Shown in pieces: positions 34,384 to 45,782 of a stretch of 64,000 nt of DNA. The notes below the pieces were generated by a model. The model made no database searches. It was given only the letters and a program-made list of their open reading frames with translations, and was not told where the DNA came from. This stretch comes from Clavulina sp. PMI_390 (Eukaryota; Basidiomycota; Agaricomycetes; Cantharellales; Hydnaceae). The stretch spans positions 705,282-769,281 of the forward strand of contig WIDE01000001.1 of the NCBI GenBank assembly GCA_015039315.1, written 5' to 3'. A program made the position numbers and the translations under genes. Position 1 is the first letter of the stretch, and the number at the start of each line of letters is the position of its first letter.

Positions 34384-36579
34384 TCACATCGCTAGAGCGT
34401 TCAACGCTCCAAACAGGGGATCCTTGAGTGATGCTGGAAGATCCGCTGATATATAGACGCCTCAGTTGAATGCTGATAAGTCAAGTGGGATTGACGGAGG
34501 CTCACCATAGGCTGGGTACAAAGGTACCGTATCATCCAAGAAGTCAAGTAGTGACTCTATCGCCTCACAATACCAAGATGAAATTCTGGCACTTCCTTTC
34601 GCTTCCGATCCTCGTAATTCGCCAGCAATAATGCGAATAGCATTCGCCATGTGAAGCTTGGCATTCATCAGCTGCGATGCTCCAATAAATTGAAACGTGA
34701 CGGAGGTAGCATACCATTGGGATCGACACTTGCGCCTTCTGCATGGGGCTGTGTTTTCGAAACGTGTCGCAAATGTCGACGATGCATCTCACGCACATGA
34801 GCATCTGGCTGCGCGCCTGGGCGTTGTCATGGGCTCGCAAGCTATATAGGATCAAACCGCTCCCATATAACGTCCCGTGAGCGTAAAGAAGGTGGGGTTC
34901 GATCGCGTTGGGATCCCCGGACGGTGATAGGTCGCACGAGCCAGAAAGCGAAGGAATTGTGCCATGGTATTGAGAGAGAAGTCGTCTGTCAATGATTTGT
35001 ACTCTTCCTTGTGCTCTGTGTAGGCACTTCCTAGCAGCATTCGGGAAACGTAAAAGTTCAAGTCGAGGTCCACCAGAATGAGAGCGCGTAACCAACCGTT
35101 TATCGCATGAGCACATCTTATGACCCGGTGAAATAGCTTCAACATTGATGATGTTAGCTGTGCTTCCAGTCGACAGAGCTCCAAGATGATTTCTTCTCCT
35201 TCTCTCTGTAGATTGAATAGGAGCCATTGAGCAGGTTCCCTTGAGCAGCGAAAGAAGTCCAACCTTGGAACCTCCTTCCTTTATCGACGCTCCATCGGAA
35301 AATGCTGTTGGTTGTTCAGCAGCACGTATAAAGTTACCCTTTAGAGTCCCAGGATAGGAATAGAGCGTGACCAAAGACAAATCACAAAGATAGATTGAAT
35401 GTGCCAATCGAATACGATCAGCCGCTTCTGTCGTATGCCTTGGTGGAGGGAGCAGGTATGAGCTGGGGAGGCACTCGTCCTCCCCGTCCATATTGGGGTT
35501 ATAGTCGAGACCGCACGTTGCTGCTAGGCGGGCTGCAGAACTGACGACCACGAAGCTTTCAATCACTCGTCTGCGTCCGCCGAAATAGCAAGCTAGCACG
35601 ACGCTGGCCCAGAGGAAATGTGTAATGCGGTCGACGTGCATCAATGCTTGGTCGAGGTGATATCGAGTCTGCGCAAGAAAGTAAGGATGGTGTTGGGCAA
35701 AGCGATTCCCGATCATGGCGAGTCCGGCAAGACAGCAAGCGTATAGCAATCAGGGGTGAAGAGATTCGGCATGAGATGGAGGAAGCGAAAGACAGTCAAG
35801 GAAATAGGACAGGTCCATGTAAAAATGGAATTGTACACGATAGGGAAGGAATACGCCAAGACTGTTATCATAGAGGTAAGGCCACAACAACGAGCTCGAG
35901 GGCCACAAATCTTTGGACGAGAACGTACAGATACTGCTTCCAGTGAGTTGGAAGCTCCTCCCCCTGAACCCATTCATGTGAGTCTAGCTCATTTTCGATC
36001 ACCGCTCTGTGAATGGCAGTGCTAGAACTTATGGGAGTATACATATTGGCCCCGAAGATGTGGATGGCTTCAAACCAGGGTTCCGTGTTCGGCCCGATAT
36101 GTTGAAATCGAGGGAACATTGTCAGCAGATTCGGATCGGCTGCCCGCTGATGATCCAGCTGCTCAACGCGCGCTAGAATTCTGAGAGATGCTAATGAGAG
36201 GTCATGGGTCGCAGCAAGGGAGAGCCTGTCTATTCGGAGCTGCAATTCCGCCGCACGAGCTTGAAGGATATCTGTTCTCCGGCGCCGCACTATGCCGCCA
36301 GCATACGCGCAGTCTTTCCGAAAGTGTTGACACCGTGAGCATGTAGGCTTTGAGCCACTGCATTTCTGTGGCGCGCAGGCGTTGGTGGATTGGGCGAGAA
36401 AATGAACACCATATGTAGTCATAGACGTCCCCAAGCAAAGATACAAGTGGTCACGTCCGGTTGGTTAGGGAAATCGTCAGGTCTTCATATTTAGACACCC
36501 AGATCATTACCCAGAATGAACGTTCATACCACTTTACGTCTTCGACACCAAAACATGCGTCTCCTTTTCCGAGGCCCAT
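34384..36579 (-). pseudogene. Zn2Cys6 fungal-specific transcription factor, broken
   Basis: Layout of a binuclear zinc-cluster regulator with a fungal middle homology region. The second half of the cluster, KCSGSKPTCSRCQHFRKDC (from 36365), is intact and preceded by a 164-nt intron. The first half reads GDACFG and CRRRKV, which fit C-x2-C only if one base is added between 36547 and 36548; as it stands the frame shifts inside the DNA-binding domain. The middle region LPYRVQFHFYMDLSYFLDCLSLPPSHAESLHP is followed by an in-frame TGA (35750-35752), and LLYACCLAGLAMIGNRF continues in the same frame. Apparent frame changes occur again near 35265 and 34930. The last exons (FLDDTVPLYPAY joined to ADLPASLKDPLFGALNALAM) end at TGA 34384. 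Sequencing error could explain one lesion but hardly all of them. Confidence 0.75.
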
Positions 36580-37108
36580 GGTAGCTGATGGGTGCCGCGT
36601 CGACGAGGGATAGTTAAGAGGTGGATGAAACTGAAGGCCACAACATCTTAAAGAAAATGGCTCGGGCAGACCTGACACAGTGGAAACAGGTAGCGGAAAT
36701 GATCTACCAGCATCCTTGAGTTACATCACAGAGCGTCGTTGAGGCATGGCTTGTCATAGTGCCCGCCAGGCAACTCATGATGAAAGTCGTATCTAAACAA
36801 TAGATCGCGATCGCAAGTGAACGAGTTGTCGCAGAAGTCAGGGTGCTGCTCATAGCTCACTATTGACTTAGTTCCAAAAGCAAACCTACTATCCTTATCA
36901 TTTAGCGGGCACTGGGCACGCCAAGGCGAGCGCCTAACCTCGACCATACATATCACGACCGGAACGGTGTGTGGATGTTCGAGAGCAAGTCGAGAGTGCC
37001 GCCTTCATAGTGATAGCTAACTGAGTCACTTGGGTTATGGAATGGTGAGGGTGGTTCCTCAGCACCGAGTAAGGATACATACAAGACACGAAAACAATTC
37101 ACAAATGT
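36580..37108. other. Intergenic region within the relic block
   Basis: No supported gene. It separates the broken regulator from the 3' fragment of a related gene. A 76-codon minus frame (36726-36956) has no recognisable motif. Confidence 0.35.
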
Positions 37109-37500
37109 CTATGGAAGCCCTGTCATTGATAATGCGTTTGTCACCTCAGTCAGAGGGTTCTTGAGTGACGCAGGAAGCTCCGCTGCGGTAGGAGGCACCT
37201 GTATTAAGCGTAGATAAATGAGCCGACAACGACAGATACTCACCGTGGGCCGGGCACAAACTCATCATGTCATCCAGAAACCATAGCATGGACTCGATTG
37301 CTTGTCCGGTTCGATTGTCTAAGTACCTATCTAGGTTTAGCTCAGCTGCCTGAGTCCTCAAACAGAAAGCACCGCAACACATTCCAGGAGCGGGCAGCTC
37401 AAGGGTATCCAGCCGCCCAACAGACTGCAGTGACAAAAGTACACTTCTGTGCAGCCAAACAAGCTATCGCCACTCTCTATTTCAAAACGAACTTCTCATG
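37109..37500 (-). pseudogene. 3' fragment of a Zn2Cys6 regulator gene (relic 1)
   Basis: On the minus strand, LNLDRYLDNRTGQAIESMLWFLDDMMSLCPAHG matches YCEAIESLLDFLDDTVPLYPAYG near the end of the broken regulator. A GTGAGT...ACAG intron at the same place then leads to AELPASLKNPLTEVTNALSM, matching ADLPASLKDPLFGALNALAM, with TAG at 37109-37111. No upstream zinc cluster or middle region is present: the sequence to the right belongs to the beta-propeller relic. It is therefore the tail of a paralogue left after rearrangement. Confidence 0.65.
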
Positions 37501-37638
37501 ACAACGCGAGACACGGTTTTATGAATTTGATGTTGTGGTGACGTTGCTACGATTACATCCAGACAGGGTCTAAACCTCTTGGAACGATCATTACCGCGCG
37601 TGCTCGAACTTCCTGATGCTTACTAGATAGCAAGGCAC

Positions 37639-39461
37639 TTAAGCTCCGGGAACAAACACTGCCATTCCCTGAAGGTTGACGTTGGCTATAAATGAGAGAT
37701 TAGTTAGAATATGCAGACTAGAGGGTTGTCGGAAAACTCTAGTGGTGAAAGCAACACTTACTGAATTTTGTGTGGCTCTTCGTCAAGTCTGCACCAATAT
37801 CAAGTGTCTGAATATTCCGAGCCTGACCAGGCGCCTCTCCAACGGCCAGGATGTCGATCTGAGGGCTGGTGGCGTTTGATGCAAGGACATAAAGATAGCT
37901 AGGTTGACATATCCTATTGTTAGCGCCAGCCGTCGAGTTTAGATGAAGAGGAGGCTCTCACTCAGTCCCACCAATTGTCCCAATGGCATTATCAATCGTC
38001 CCAGAATGGTTCGTTTGATGGTATTGCTTCACGATGCTTCCTTGCAGGTTGTTGTCGACGGCAATCTCAGTGACTATGGAAGTGGCAACATCAGTCACGA
38101 AGAAGGATCCCGTCTTTTGCGAGCGTGCGCTCCAGCAAACAGCGCCTTGCCCCGAGATCGGAATAGCTTGGGTAAGCATGGAACGACTAGTGGCGGAGTT
38201 ATTGGAGATATTGGTGGAGATGTTAGTGGAATTGCTACACGAGGTAGAGTCGAAGATAGTAGCTCACGGGCTGAGAGAGAACGTGCTGGCACCGACGGCA
38301 GGATCGGTGGCGAGAAGCGCGTTTTTTCCTGGGATGAGTGACATACTAAAAGGCTACCCATGAGGGTGTATTAGTGCGTAGGACTAAGGAGAGAAAGCTG
38401 TCGACTCACCAAGCCACCAGCACTAGCAGTTAAGGGGGTGAAGTTCTGGGATAGGGATCCATCATCTGCAACATCCCATTTTGCAATGAAGCCTAGATCC
38501 ATCCTAATTAGCTATATGGCTCAACAGGCAGAGAAATTCGCTCACCAGGAGTTGGGGGTACGCCCTTCACGCTGACCAACAGCATCTTCCCGTCCTCCGA
38601 GAAAGTAATGTCGCTCACACTGCCCGCAGGACCAGTTGCTGGCGTGGTCTGGTTCAGCCCCAAGCGGCGGTTGGAGTTAGCAAGAGGTTTCAGCCCGACG
38701 AGGTGATTCATATGGAAGCATGAGACGCCGTTGATGGCACCACCATTGAGAACGCACACTTGGTGGTGCTTAGCGGGACTGCGCGCAATGGCAACGGGGA
38801 ACTGGTGTAGTAGAGAAGAAAATCAGAAAGACAGTGAGCAAAAGCGATGTCAAAGCCGGGTTTGATGCATAGAAGCCTACCTCTCCGCCGCTGCTGACAG
38901 GCTTTCCGATCTGTGTGATCGAGGTAGGATTCCTGTTGTTGAGTGCGAAGGCGCTCACGGTGTTTGACCCAGGCTATGATGTGAGCAACAACACAAATGA
39001 GTAAGGTGGCCAGATAGACGACGGGTAAGACCGGGAACACCGACATTAACGACGAAAAGGTTCTGCTGCCCCGCCAGTCCGCCTTTTGCAACAAGGACGG
39101 AGTCTTGGGAGAAGAGGGCGTCGGGTCCACCGCCATGCCCGGTGGCACCTTTCCCTCCCGTGGGCACTGTAGTCACAAACGCGGCTTTCCCTGCAATTAT
39201 TCAGCTCCACGCGGGTTCCAATAGAAAGAGAGGGAAGCCGTAACTACGAACCACCACTTCCCAACGAACTCACGACGACTTCATTGCCTGAGGGATCATT
39301 AGTCATGACTAACATAACACCAAGTGAGCACGTATGCAGCGCTAGTTTTTACGGTTATGTGACGCACAGAAGAGGGCTCCGGAAGTGCCTTTTCCACCCT
39401 GAGTAGCAAGAGTGGAGGAAGCAGCCGTCAAGGCCGTGAGGATGAAGAACAGAGACACCAT
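37639..39461 (-). pseudogene. Secreted beta-propeller protein, left copy, internal stop
   Basis: Inverted near-copy of the gene at 47003-48862, with the same exon order, introns and 5' leader. ATG 39459-39461 (MVSLFFILTALTAASST, signal peptide), then GGKGATGHGGGPDALFSQDSVLVAKGG, NSNRRLGLNQTTPATGP, SVSDITFSEDGKMLLVSVKG, PGKNALLATDPAVGASTFSLS and GQGAVCWSARSQKTGSFFVTD, ending NLQGMAVFVPGA with TAA at 37639. After SLSP an in-frame TGA (38264-38266) replaces the Gly codon of the intact copy, with no length change. Beyond it the frame stays open to the normal stop. A single lesion suggests recent loss or a base-call error. The family is the lactonase/3-carboxymuconate-cyclase-like secreted propellers of fungi. 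Confidence 0.78.
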
Positions 39462-40439
39462 TCTAATGCTTGTTGCTAGAGAAAATGTGCTTGGGGTGCA
39501 TCTCAGCAGCTGTACAGCTCACAAAGCTTTGTATGAAGTGCCTTTACCGTAGAACTTCGTGTTAAGAGAGAAAGGGGGAAGGAAGAGAAGATGAGGACGA
39601 TGTTGGCATTTTGGGGCTGGCTCTTATATCTTAGAACAGATAATGATTTGTATAATGAATCTATTGGGATGCCATCACGCAAAACCACCACACGAGTCAC
39701 TAGTCCAGTGTTATTTCACCTCGTTCGTAGATTAGGAATGGTCGGGTACACTTCCCCGCGGGGATGGTCAGTGGCTCAGAGTGGCTTGTTAGTGACGAGA
39801 TGGTCGCCTGACGGTAGAACCTAGGCTTAATTCTTACACAGGTCTCCCTAACCGATTACTCGCCGATCGTTCATCGTCCTCAAATGTGTGGATAACCAGA
39901 CAGAAGAATTCAGCGGTCACCTCGCTTGTTTGTTTGGCCAAGCTGGCCCAAATCGTCAGCAAAAAGAACAGATCCGACTATCAAAGTACCACAGGTGCAC
40001 GCTTACGACTGCTGGAGGTCATATATGGCCCATTGCTTACATTGGATACCCTATCACGCGAAAGTCGATGGAAGCAATGAAAATCAGTATCCATGCGTCT
40101 GGCGTGGATGGCTCAGGGTCCGTGCGTGAGAAAAAATCAGTAGACGACGGCGGTTGACCTTGCTTTTGGCTTATGCCACAACAAAAGTGGCATGGGGATG
40201 TCATCGCCAACATGTAAGCGTTCCCAAGTTTCGGGTTCAAAGCCGGGGGGTTGAAGCCGCTAGGTCGCATCCAATCTGTACATCGACAGCCACATAGACT
40301 CCTTGGCTTAGTTTCTGGCTAGGCAGACTTGGGTTGAAAAGTCATCTCGAGAAAAAAATCTTTTTCGCAAGTGAATGAACTGGGCAGGTGTTTCGAGTTG
40401 GCGCGGTTGGAGAATATCAGCGCGGCAATAACGGAAACC
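39462..40439. other. Intergenic region upstream of the left propeller copy
   Basis: The first 35 bp or so upstream of the start resemble the leader of the right copy (CAAGC..ATTTTCTC.AGCAA.AA), so homology extends past the coding part. Further right I see no gene. Confidence 0.4.
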
Positions 40440-40560
40440 TACTCTGCGGCCGGTTCGGTTGTCTAAGTGCCTATCTGGGATTAGCTCGACTACCTAGCCC
40501 TCAAACAGAAATCACCGCAACACATTCCAGGAGTGGCTTTCCAGCTACTCAGGGCACAAA
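40440..40560 (-). pseudogene. Fragment of the same regulator tail (relic 2)
   Basis: About 120 bp closely match 37306-37430 in the same orientation: CCGGTTCG.TTGTCTAAGT.CCTATCT is followed by the shared CCTCAAACAGAAA and CACCGCAACACATTCCAGGAG. It covers only the stretch before the last two exons and has stops in the expected frame. It is too short to be a gene. Confidence 0.6.
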
Positions 40561-41748
40561 TTGCATATAACGCAACTCATCTCTTCCCTGTCGTCTTCAC
40601 GGGCTCTCAAGTCAGCCCAGAGGTCCACTTGAGCCTCATCAAGTCAGGTCGCCAGTAAGAGAAGCCCAAGTTCGCAGCATCCATTTGTCCTCTCCGAACA
40701 AGTTCAAGCTTTACGACATTCCTAAATATACTTTCTACCAAATGACTGAGAATGAAAGTCTGAAGCGAGGCATGAGGTCATCACCTGCATAGTCGCGTAG
40801 CGTGGCCGCTCTCAAATATCCTTCTCCCCTCCTCCGTTTCGGCGATTGGAGTGAGAAGATCTTCTGGTAGGTTAAAACTGATCAGCCTTATTTCGTACGA
40901 CATCACAACAGTTTGCTCGCAAAGAAATCTCAAACCGAGTCATTAGCTCCATTTACTTAGCCGTATACGTAGTTCGGTTCTGTTCGGTTCACGGCTCGCA
41001 TTTGGACCCCAGCGGTCTCAACATATTGACTCCATAATTCAGCGGGTTTTCTGACTCAGCATTCTCGCCGGACGATCAGAAGCCGAGTGGGTAAAAAACG
41101 ACGAAGAAGCGGGTCCTGTCGACCCTTGATGTGGCCGTCTCTGAGGTGTGCTTCGTGGCATATTCAATTCCCCTTGTGCTGTTGTCCTGACTGTTTCTAG
41201 ATAGTATCTGGGGAGGAAGTGCTGGATGACCCATGCGCTCAGATTTCCACAAATGTCTTCACCATAACAGAAATAACATGCCATCGACTTCAAGGAGCTC
41301 AGCTTCACTATCTGGACAAAAAGGAAGAGCTGGTTGTGCCAAGGCACGTCGGCCGCGGAGTCCCCGACGCTTCGACCCCAACAAACTACAACCGAGCCGG
41401 CATGTGGAGGTCATGGTTGACATGTAAGCTTCTGCTATTGCTATTGGGTGCACCATTTATCCACACCGTGGGGCGAAAGCGCTTGGTTGCCTCTTAGCCG
41501 CCATCACACAGCTCGCTCCTGTGGACGCCTGAGTTCCGCTTCTGTAGGTTCGAGCTTGGTTCATCATCCTCCTGGTCGACGCGAGCGTCCGAAGTTGCAT
41601 CAGGGACTTCATATTTTCGAACCCCCCAAATTGACTCGTCTTCCTGAGCTCAAACCGGCAAATCCGCCTCGACGCATCGATCCACTCTTACGACGACGAA
41701 TACAGCTTCCAGCATAACGTTCATTTTTTCCCCTGCCAAATTTGCCAA
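40561..41748. other. Intergenic region upstream of the MFS gene
   Basis: Short frames on both strands (for example 41039-41347 on -) without motifs. The last 200 bp are the likely promoter and leader of the MFS gene. Nothing else is supported. Confidence 0.35.
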
Positions 41749-43894
41749 ATGGCCACTGCACCTGTCACTGCTCCAGAGCTAGAAGGTCCTGAATCTCTCG
41801 TTACCCCTTCATCCAACATCACCTCTGGAAGCGTAGAACGCCTTGCCGATGGTCAGCAAAGCCAGGGTTCAGCGAAGACCGCTGCCAGTGTCCATTCAAG
41901 GCTTGATCAGGACGAAGATGAAAAGAAGTCGATCTCTGGGCCAGGCAACGACATCGAGAAGGGTGAAACTGTCGCTAAGGTCGACGAATTCGACGAATAC
42001 CCTGAAGGTGGCCTGAGAGCATGGTTGGTAGTCCTTGCAGTGAGTGTGATGACTCTTCTACTTATAGACACGATCCTGATATGAACGTGCATAGTCTGTA
42101 CTATTAGCCTTCTCAACGTAAGTCTCAATCCCCTCACAGTGGAATGGCGCAACTTAGACTATTTCTAGCTTTGGGTATGCGAACTCTTGGGTACGTATTA
42201 CTCCGACTTGACTCGATTAATGCATCATCATCAGCTGACTTTTTGCACCTTAGGGCGTGAGTACAATATATGCCCTCCCGAGTCGGCTAAAAAAGCGGCG
42301 TCTGAATTCAAACCATTCCAGATCTTCCAAGACTATTACCAGACCAACCTCCTCCCCAACAAAAGCCCTTCCGACATGTCAGTACCCACCTTCGTTTCAG
42401 CGTGTATCTAATCACTGATCGTGTAATGTTCTCCCAGTGCATGGATCGGTTCCGTCCAATATGCCCTGGTATTGCTACCGGTACGTCGGAAATACTTCCG
42501 TCAAACTCCCACACATCCACATCGCCATCTCACCTCGGTACAACAGGGTATCATCTCAGGGCGACTAATGGATTTAGGCTACCTTCATGTTCCATTGGGG
42601 ATAGCGTCGGCAACACAAATTCTTGCCATATTTCTAGCAGCGGAATGTACTCAATATTGGCAGTTCATCCTATGTCAAGGGATACTATTAGGGGTAAGAA
42701 TCTCTCTGCGTTCCCAAAGCATTGCCGGCTGCTAACCCGTCGATCATCATCCCTCCATCGTAGCTCGGTGCAGGCTTTGCTTTTGGACCATGTCTTGCAA
42801 TCACGGCCCATTGGTGTAAGTAGCTTACTACCCTCATTTATTATATTCTGCCCTCCTGACCGCTGCAACCTCTTCCAGTCTTGAAGCGGAGACCCGTCGC
42901 GTATGGAGTAGTCGCGACTGGATCAAGCATTGGAGGTGTTGTGTTTCCTCTCGCCGTCAAGCGACTACTGGAGGATGTGGGGTGCGTTTTCATACGAGGC
43001 TTTAGCTAACTTGCGTGTGACATCCCTTATCTTAACTTGAGTATTTTAGTTTTAAATGGACCATGCGAATCACAGGATTCATGCTCATCTTCACGTTCAC
43101 CTTGGCCAACCTCCTTGTCAAAAAGCGTTTACCACCCAAAAACGTCAAGGGAGGGCTATTCAATTTCGCTATCTTCCTGAACCCTGCCTTCAGTTTGTTC
43201 GCTACTGGCTGTCTACTCGGATTTTTGGGTATCTACACTGGTATGGATGTCATTACGTTACTGGCTGTTGCGAATACCGAGCTAATATGTTGTTGCACCA
43301 TTTAGCTCTCACATATTCTGATGTGGCAGCAATAGAAGCCGGCCTAAACCCTAATCTTGCGCTCTCCCTTGTCGCTATTGCAAACGGCTGCTCATTCTTC
43401 GGCCGTATATCATCTGGTCTACTTGCTGGGCGCCTTGGGCCGTTCAACATTCTCATCCCTTGGACTATCGTGGCAGGTCTCATGACCTGGTTATGGCCAT
43501 ATGCCACGACATCGGGCCCAGGTGTTGTGATTGTGATGGTCATTTATGGTTGCGCTAGTGGGGCATTCGTCGGACTTATTGCTATCCCGTTAAGCCACCC
43601 GGCGTTTGGTGAACAAGGGGATCTCGGGAGGAGAATTGGGATGATCTTCACTATCAGCGCGCTTGGTGCGTTGGCGGGGACACCTATCAGCGGAGCTATT
43701 CATACTGCTGTCGGGGGATACAAGGCTGTTGGGTGGTATGCAGGTTCGTGGAGTTTCTGGGAAGCAATGCACTTCTCGCTCTAGGAAACTGACAACCTTT
43801 TATTCGGCCCATAGGTTCTCTGGGCATGCTGGCTTGCGTGTTCCTTTTCCTAGCTCGACGGGCTGCCATTGGCAAATGGTTTGCTCGGTTCTAG
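41749..43894 (+). CDS. MFS transporter, monocarboxylate-porter type
   Basis: Proton-linked or facilitated uptake of a small organic acid or related solute through the plasma membrane. ATG 41749 begins a long hydrophilic N-terminus (MATAPVTAPELEGPES...) ending DEYPEGGLRAWLVVLA; the D-x-x-P-E-G-G-x-R-A-W motif before helix 1 is typical of fungal monocarboxylate-porter-like proteins. Then SVLLAFSTFGYANSWGVFQDYYQTNLL, ISGRLMDLGYLHVPLG, LGAGFAFGPCLAITAHW, KRRPVAYGVVATGSSIGGVVFPLA (about 42880-42960), the loop FKWTMRITGFMLIF, YSDVAAIEAGLNPNLALSLVAIANGCSFFGRISSGLLAGRLG, and final helices ending ARRAAIGKWFARF (TAG 43892). About 12 helices and seven or more short introns. It lies between the two inverted propeller copies. 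Confidence 0.88.
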
Positions 43895-44594
43895 TCTCGA
43901 ACCTATTGCTCTTCATCAGGAACATCCGATTATCTCATGCTCGCATTACTTTGCATTGTACGCTCATGAACAACCCAACCATCATCCTAACCCCTAATCA
44001 TAACGAATTTAGACTTTACTAAGGGGTTTTTCTTATGGTCACGAATCATAATGTACATTTCCAATGCATGTCGATTCTCTCTGGGCTCGTTGAAAGTCTT
44101 TGAGCTTCACTTCTCAGGCCAGGAGCGATAAGATCGGAGCCGGCAGATGAACCCGAAGCCATCGAGAGATCTACATGCGCGACCCTCCGCGAGTATCGCG
44201 ATTGTATAGTTTAGCCTCGCATCTTATTCATTGTGGCCCTGTGCCTTCACATGCTTTCATATGGCTGCTGACCCCAATGCCTAGACGTTAGTGCACGAGT
44301 ACAACACAATAGGTGTAGATCCAGTAGCCTATCGCTCGTGGGCTTGAGGATTTCGAGCAGTCAAGGCTTCTTTGCTACGGATATCACAATTTAGATCATT
44401 TATTTTCCCCGTGCTGGACGTTGGCAGGAGTGAAGACGATCGATCGCATGTACCTGCATGTACTTTGCCGTGCGGCTCCCACACCATGACCGAGACGAGT
44501 GGCACGTGACCGGTGCCGGATCTCTGCCTTCCGCCCACCAAGTCAACCGCGACCTCCCAGTCCTCCCTCAGCGATTGCCACCCAAAAAAACGCC
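43895..44594. promoter_or_regulatory. Intergenic region upstream of PEX13
   Basis: Holds the 3' end of the MFS gene and the PEX13 promoter. A GGCACGTGACCGG element (CACGTG core) lies about 90 bp before the PEX13 start, near 44502. Confidence 0.4.
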
Positions 44595-45782
44595 ATGCCG
44601 TCGCCACCGAAGCCTTGGGAGCGCTCTGGAAGCGTAGCAGCCTCAACTACTGCCTCAACACCAGCGGTATCTGTAGCCGCTCCCACATCCACAACCCCCT
44701 CAGCCACTGTGGCCTCCACTGCTCCGTCTGTCCCCTCAAGACCTGCATCTATCGCATCCTCCACTGCCACCTCCACTGCACTAGCGGATCCGAACCTCGC
44801 TAACGCAGGTGCTCTTAATCCTTATGGCTCCACACTCGGTGCCTCAAGATTTGGCACATACTCCTCGCCTTATTCGTCATATGGCACTGGGTATGGCACC
44901 GGGTATGGTGGATATGGTGGCTATGGGTCCAGCTTTGGGTCCAGCTATGGTGGCATGTACGGTGGATTTGGTGGAGGATATGGAGGCTATGGCATGCCTG
45001 GGATGTATGGGGGACCCATGGACCCCAACAATCCTTCGCTCGTCCAGCAAGTGGGCTCGAGCACATCACAAACCTTTGCCCTCATCCAGTCTATTGTGCA
45101 AACCTTTGGCGGTTTTGCGCAAATGCTAGACAGCACATTTATGGCGACCCAGTCGTCGTTCTTCGCAATGCTTGGTGTTGCGGAACAATTTACCCACCTG
45201 AAAGGTGCATTATCGCAGGTACTCGGCGTCTTCGGGCTAGTAACATGGCTCCGAAGCTGGTGGAGAGGAGAGAAGCCGAATATGTCAGACGAGTTCAAGC
45301 GCTTTCTGCAGACTCCCACTCCCCAAAATGGCCCGAACGGCGCGCCGCCTCCCAAGCCATCCAAGAAACCTCTCATCTTCTTCCTCCTTGCCGTCTTCGG
45401 CCTTCCCTACGCAATGCACCGTCTCATTAAGCACCTTTCCCAGAACCTCCCCCAACAACCCAACCAACTCCTTGGCCAACCTGGCCAGATCCTGCCCCCT
45501 GGTGCGGCGGTCGACCCATCAAAACTATCGTTTGCACGTGCCACATACGCGTTCCAGACCAACGACCCTGTTGAGCTCTCACTCGCCAAGGGCGAGATCG
45601 TTGCGGTGCTCAGCACTCAGGACCCAACAACAGGAGCAGAAGGCGAGTGGTGGCAGGGAAGGACAAGAGATGGGCGACAGGGTTGGTTCCCCGCAAGCTA
45701 TGTCGAGGTTGTCAAGCCGAAGGAGGCTCTAGGGACAGCGGCTCCTGCCGCCCCTCCGGTAGCGGGTAAAATCGTGGAGTAG
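44595..45782 (+). CDS. PEX13: Peroxisomal docking protein Pex13
   Basis: Peroxisomal membrane protein of the import docking complex, binding Pex5 and Pex14. It is intronless, 395 codons, from ATG 44595 (MPSPPKPWERSGS, the conserved P-K-P-W-E start of Pex13). Next are a Ser/Thr/Ala-rich stretch, a Tyr/Gly-rich segment (about 44870-45010; repeated GYGG, SSYGGMYGGFGGGYGGYG), a conserved helical region (QTFALIQSIVQTFGGFAQMLDSTFMATQSSFFAMLGVAEQ), the basic WLRSWWRGE, a membrane segment (PLIFFLLAVFGLPYAM) and a C-terminal SH3 domain (ATYAFQTNDPVELSLAKGEIVAVL...WWQGRTRDGRQGWFPASYVEVV). A longer in-frame reading to 44499 would need a GTG start and was not used. All domains are in the expected order. 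Confidence 0.95.
   Translation: MPSPPKPWERSGSVAASTTASTPAVSVAAPTSTTPSATVASTAPSVPSRPASIASSTATSTALADPNLANAGALNPYGSTLGASRFGTYSSPYSSYGTGYGTGYGGYGGYGSSFGSSYGGMYGGFGGGYGGYGMPGMYGGPMDPNNPSLVQQVGSSTSQTFALIQSIVQTFGGFAQMLDSTFMATQSSFFAMLGVAEQFTHLKGALSQVLGVFGLVTWLRSWWRGEKPNMSDEFKRFLQTPTPQNGPNGAPPPKPSKKPLIFFLLAVFGLPYAMHRLIKHLSQNLPQQPNQLLGQPGQILPPGAAVDPSKLSFARATYAFQTNDPVELSLAKGEIVAVLSTQDPTTGAEGEWWQGRTRDGRQGWFPASYVEVVKPKEALGTAAPAAPPVAGKIVE

Noticed and set aside
37943..38363. Two plus-strand frames of 109-132 codons
   Set aside because: Antisense shadows of the left propeller copy.
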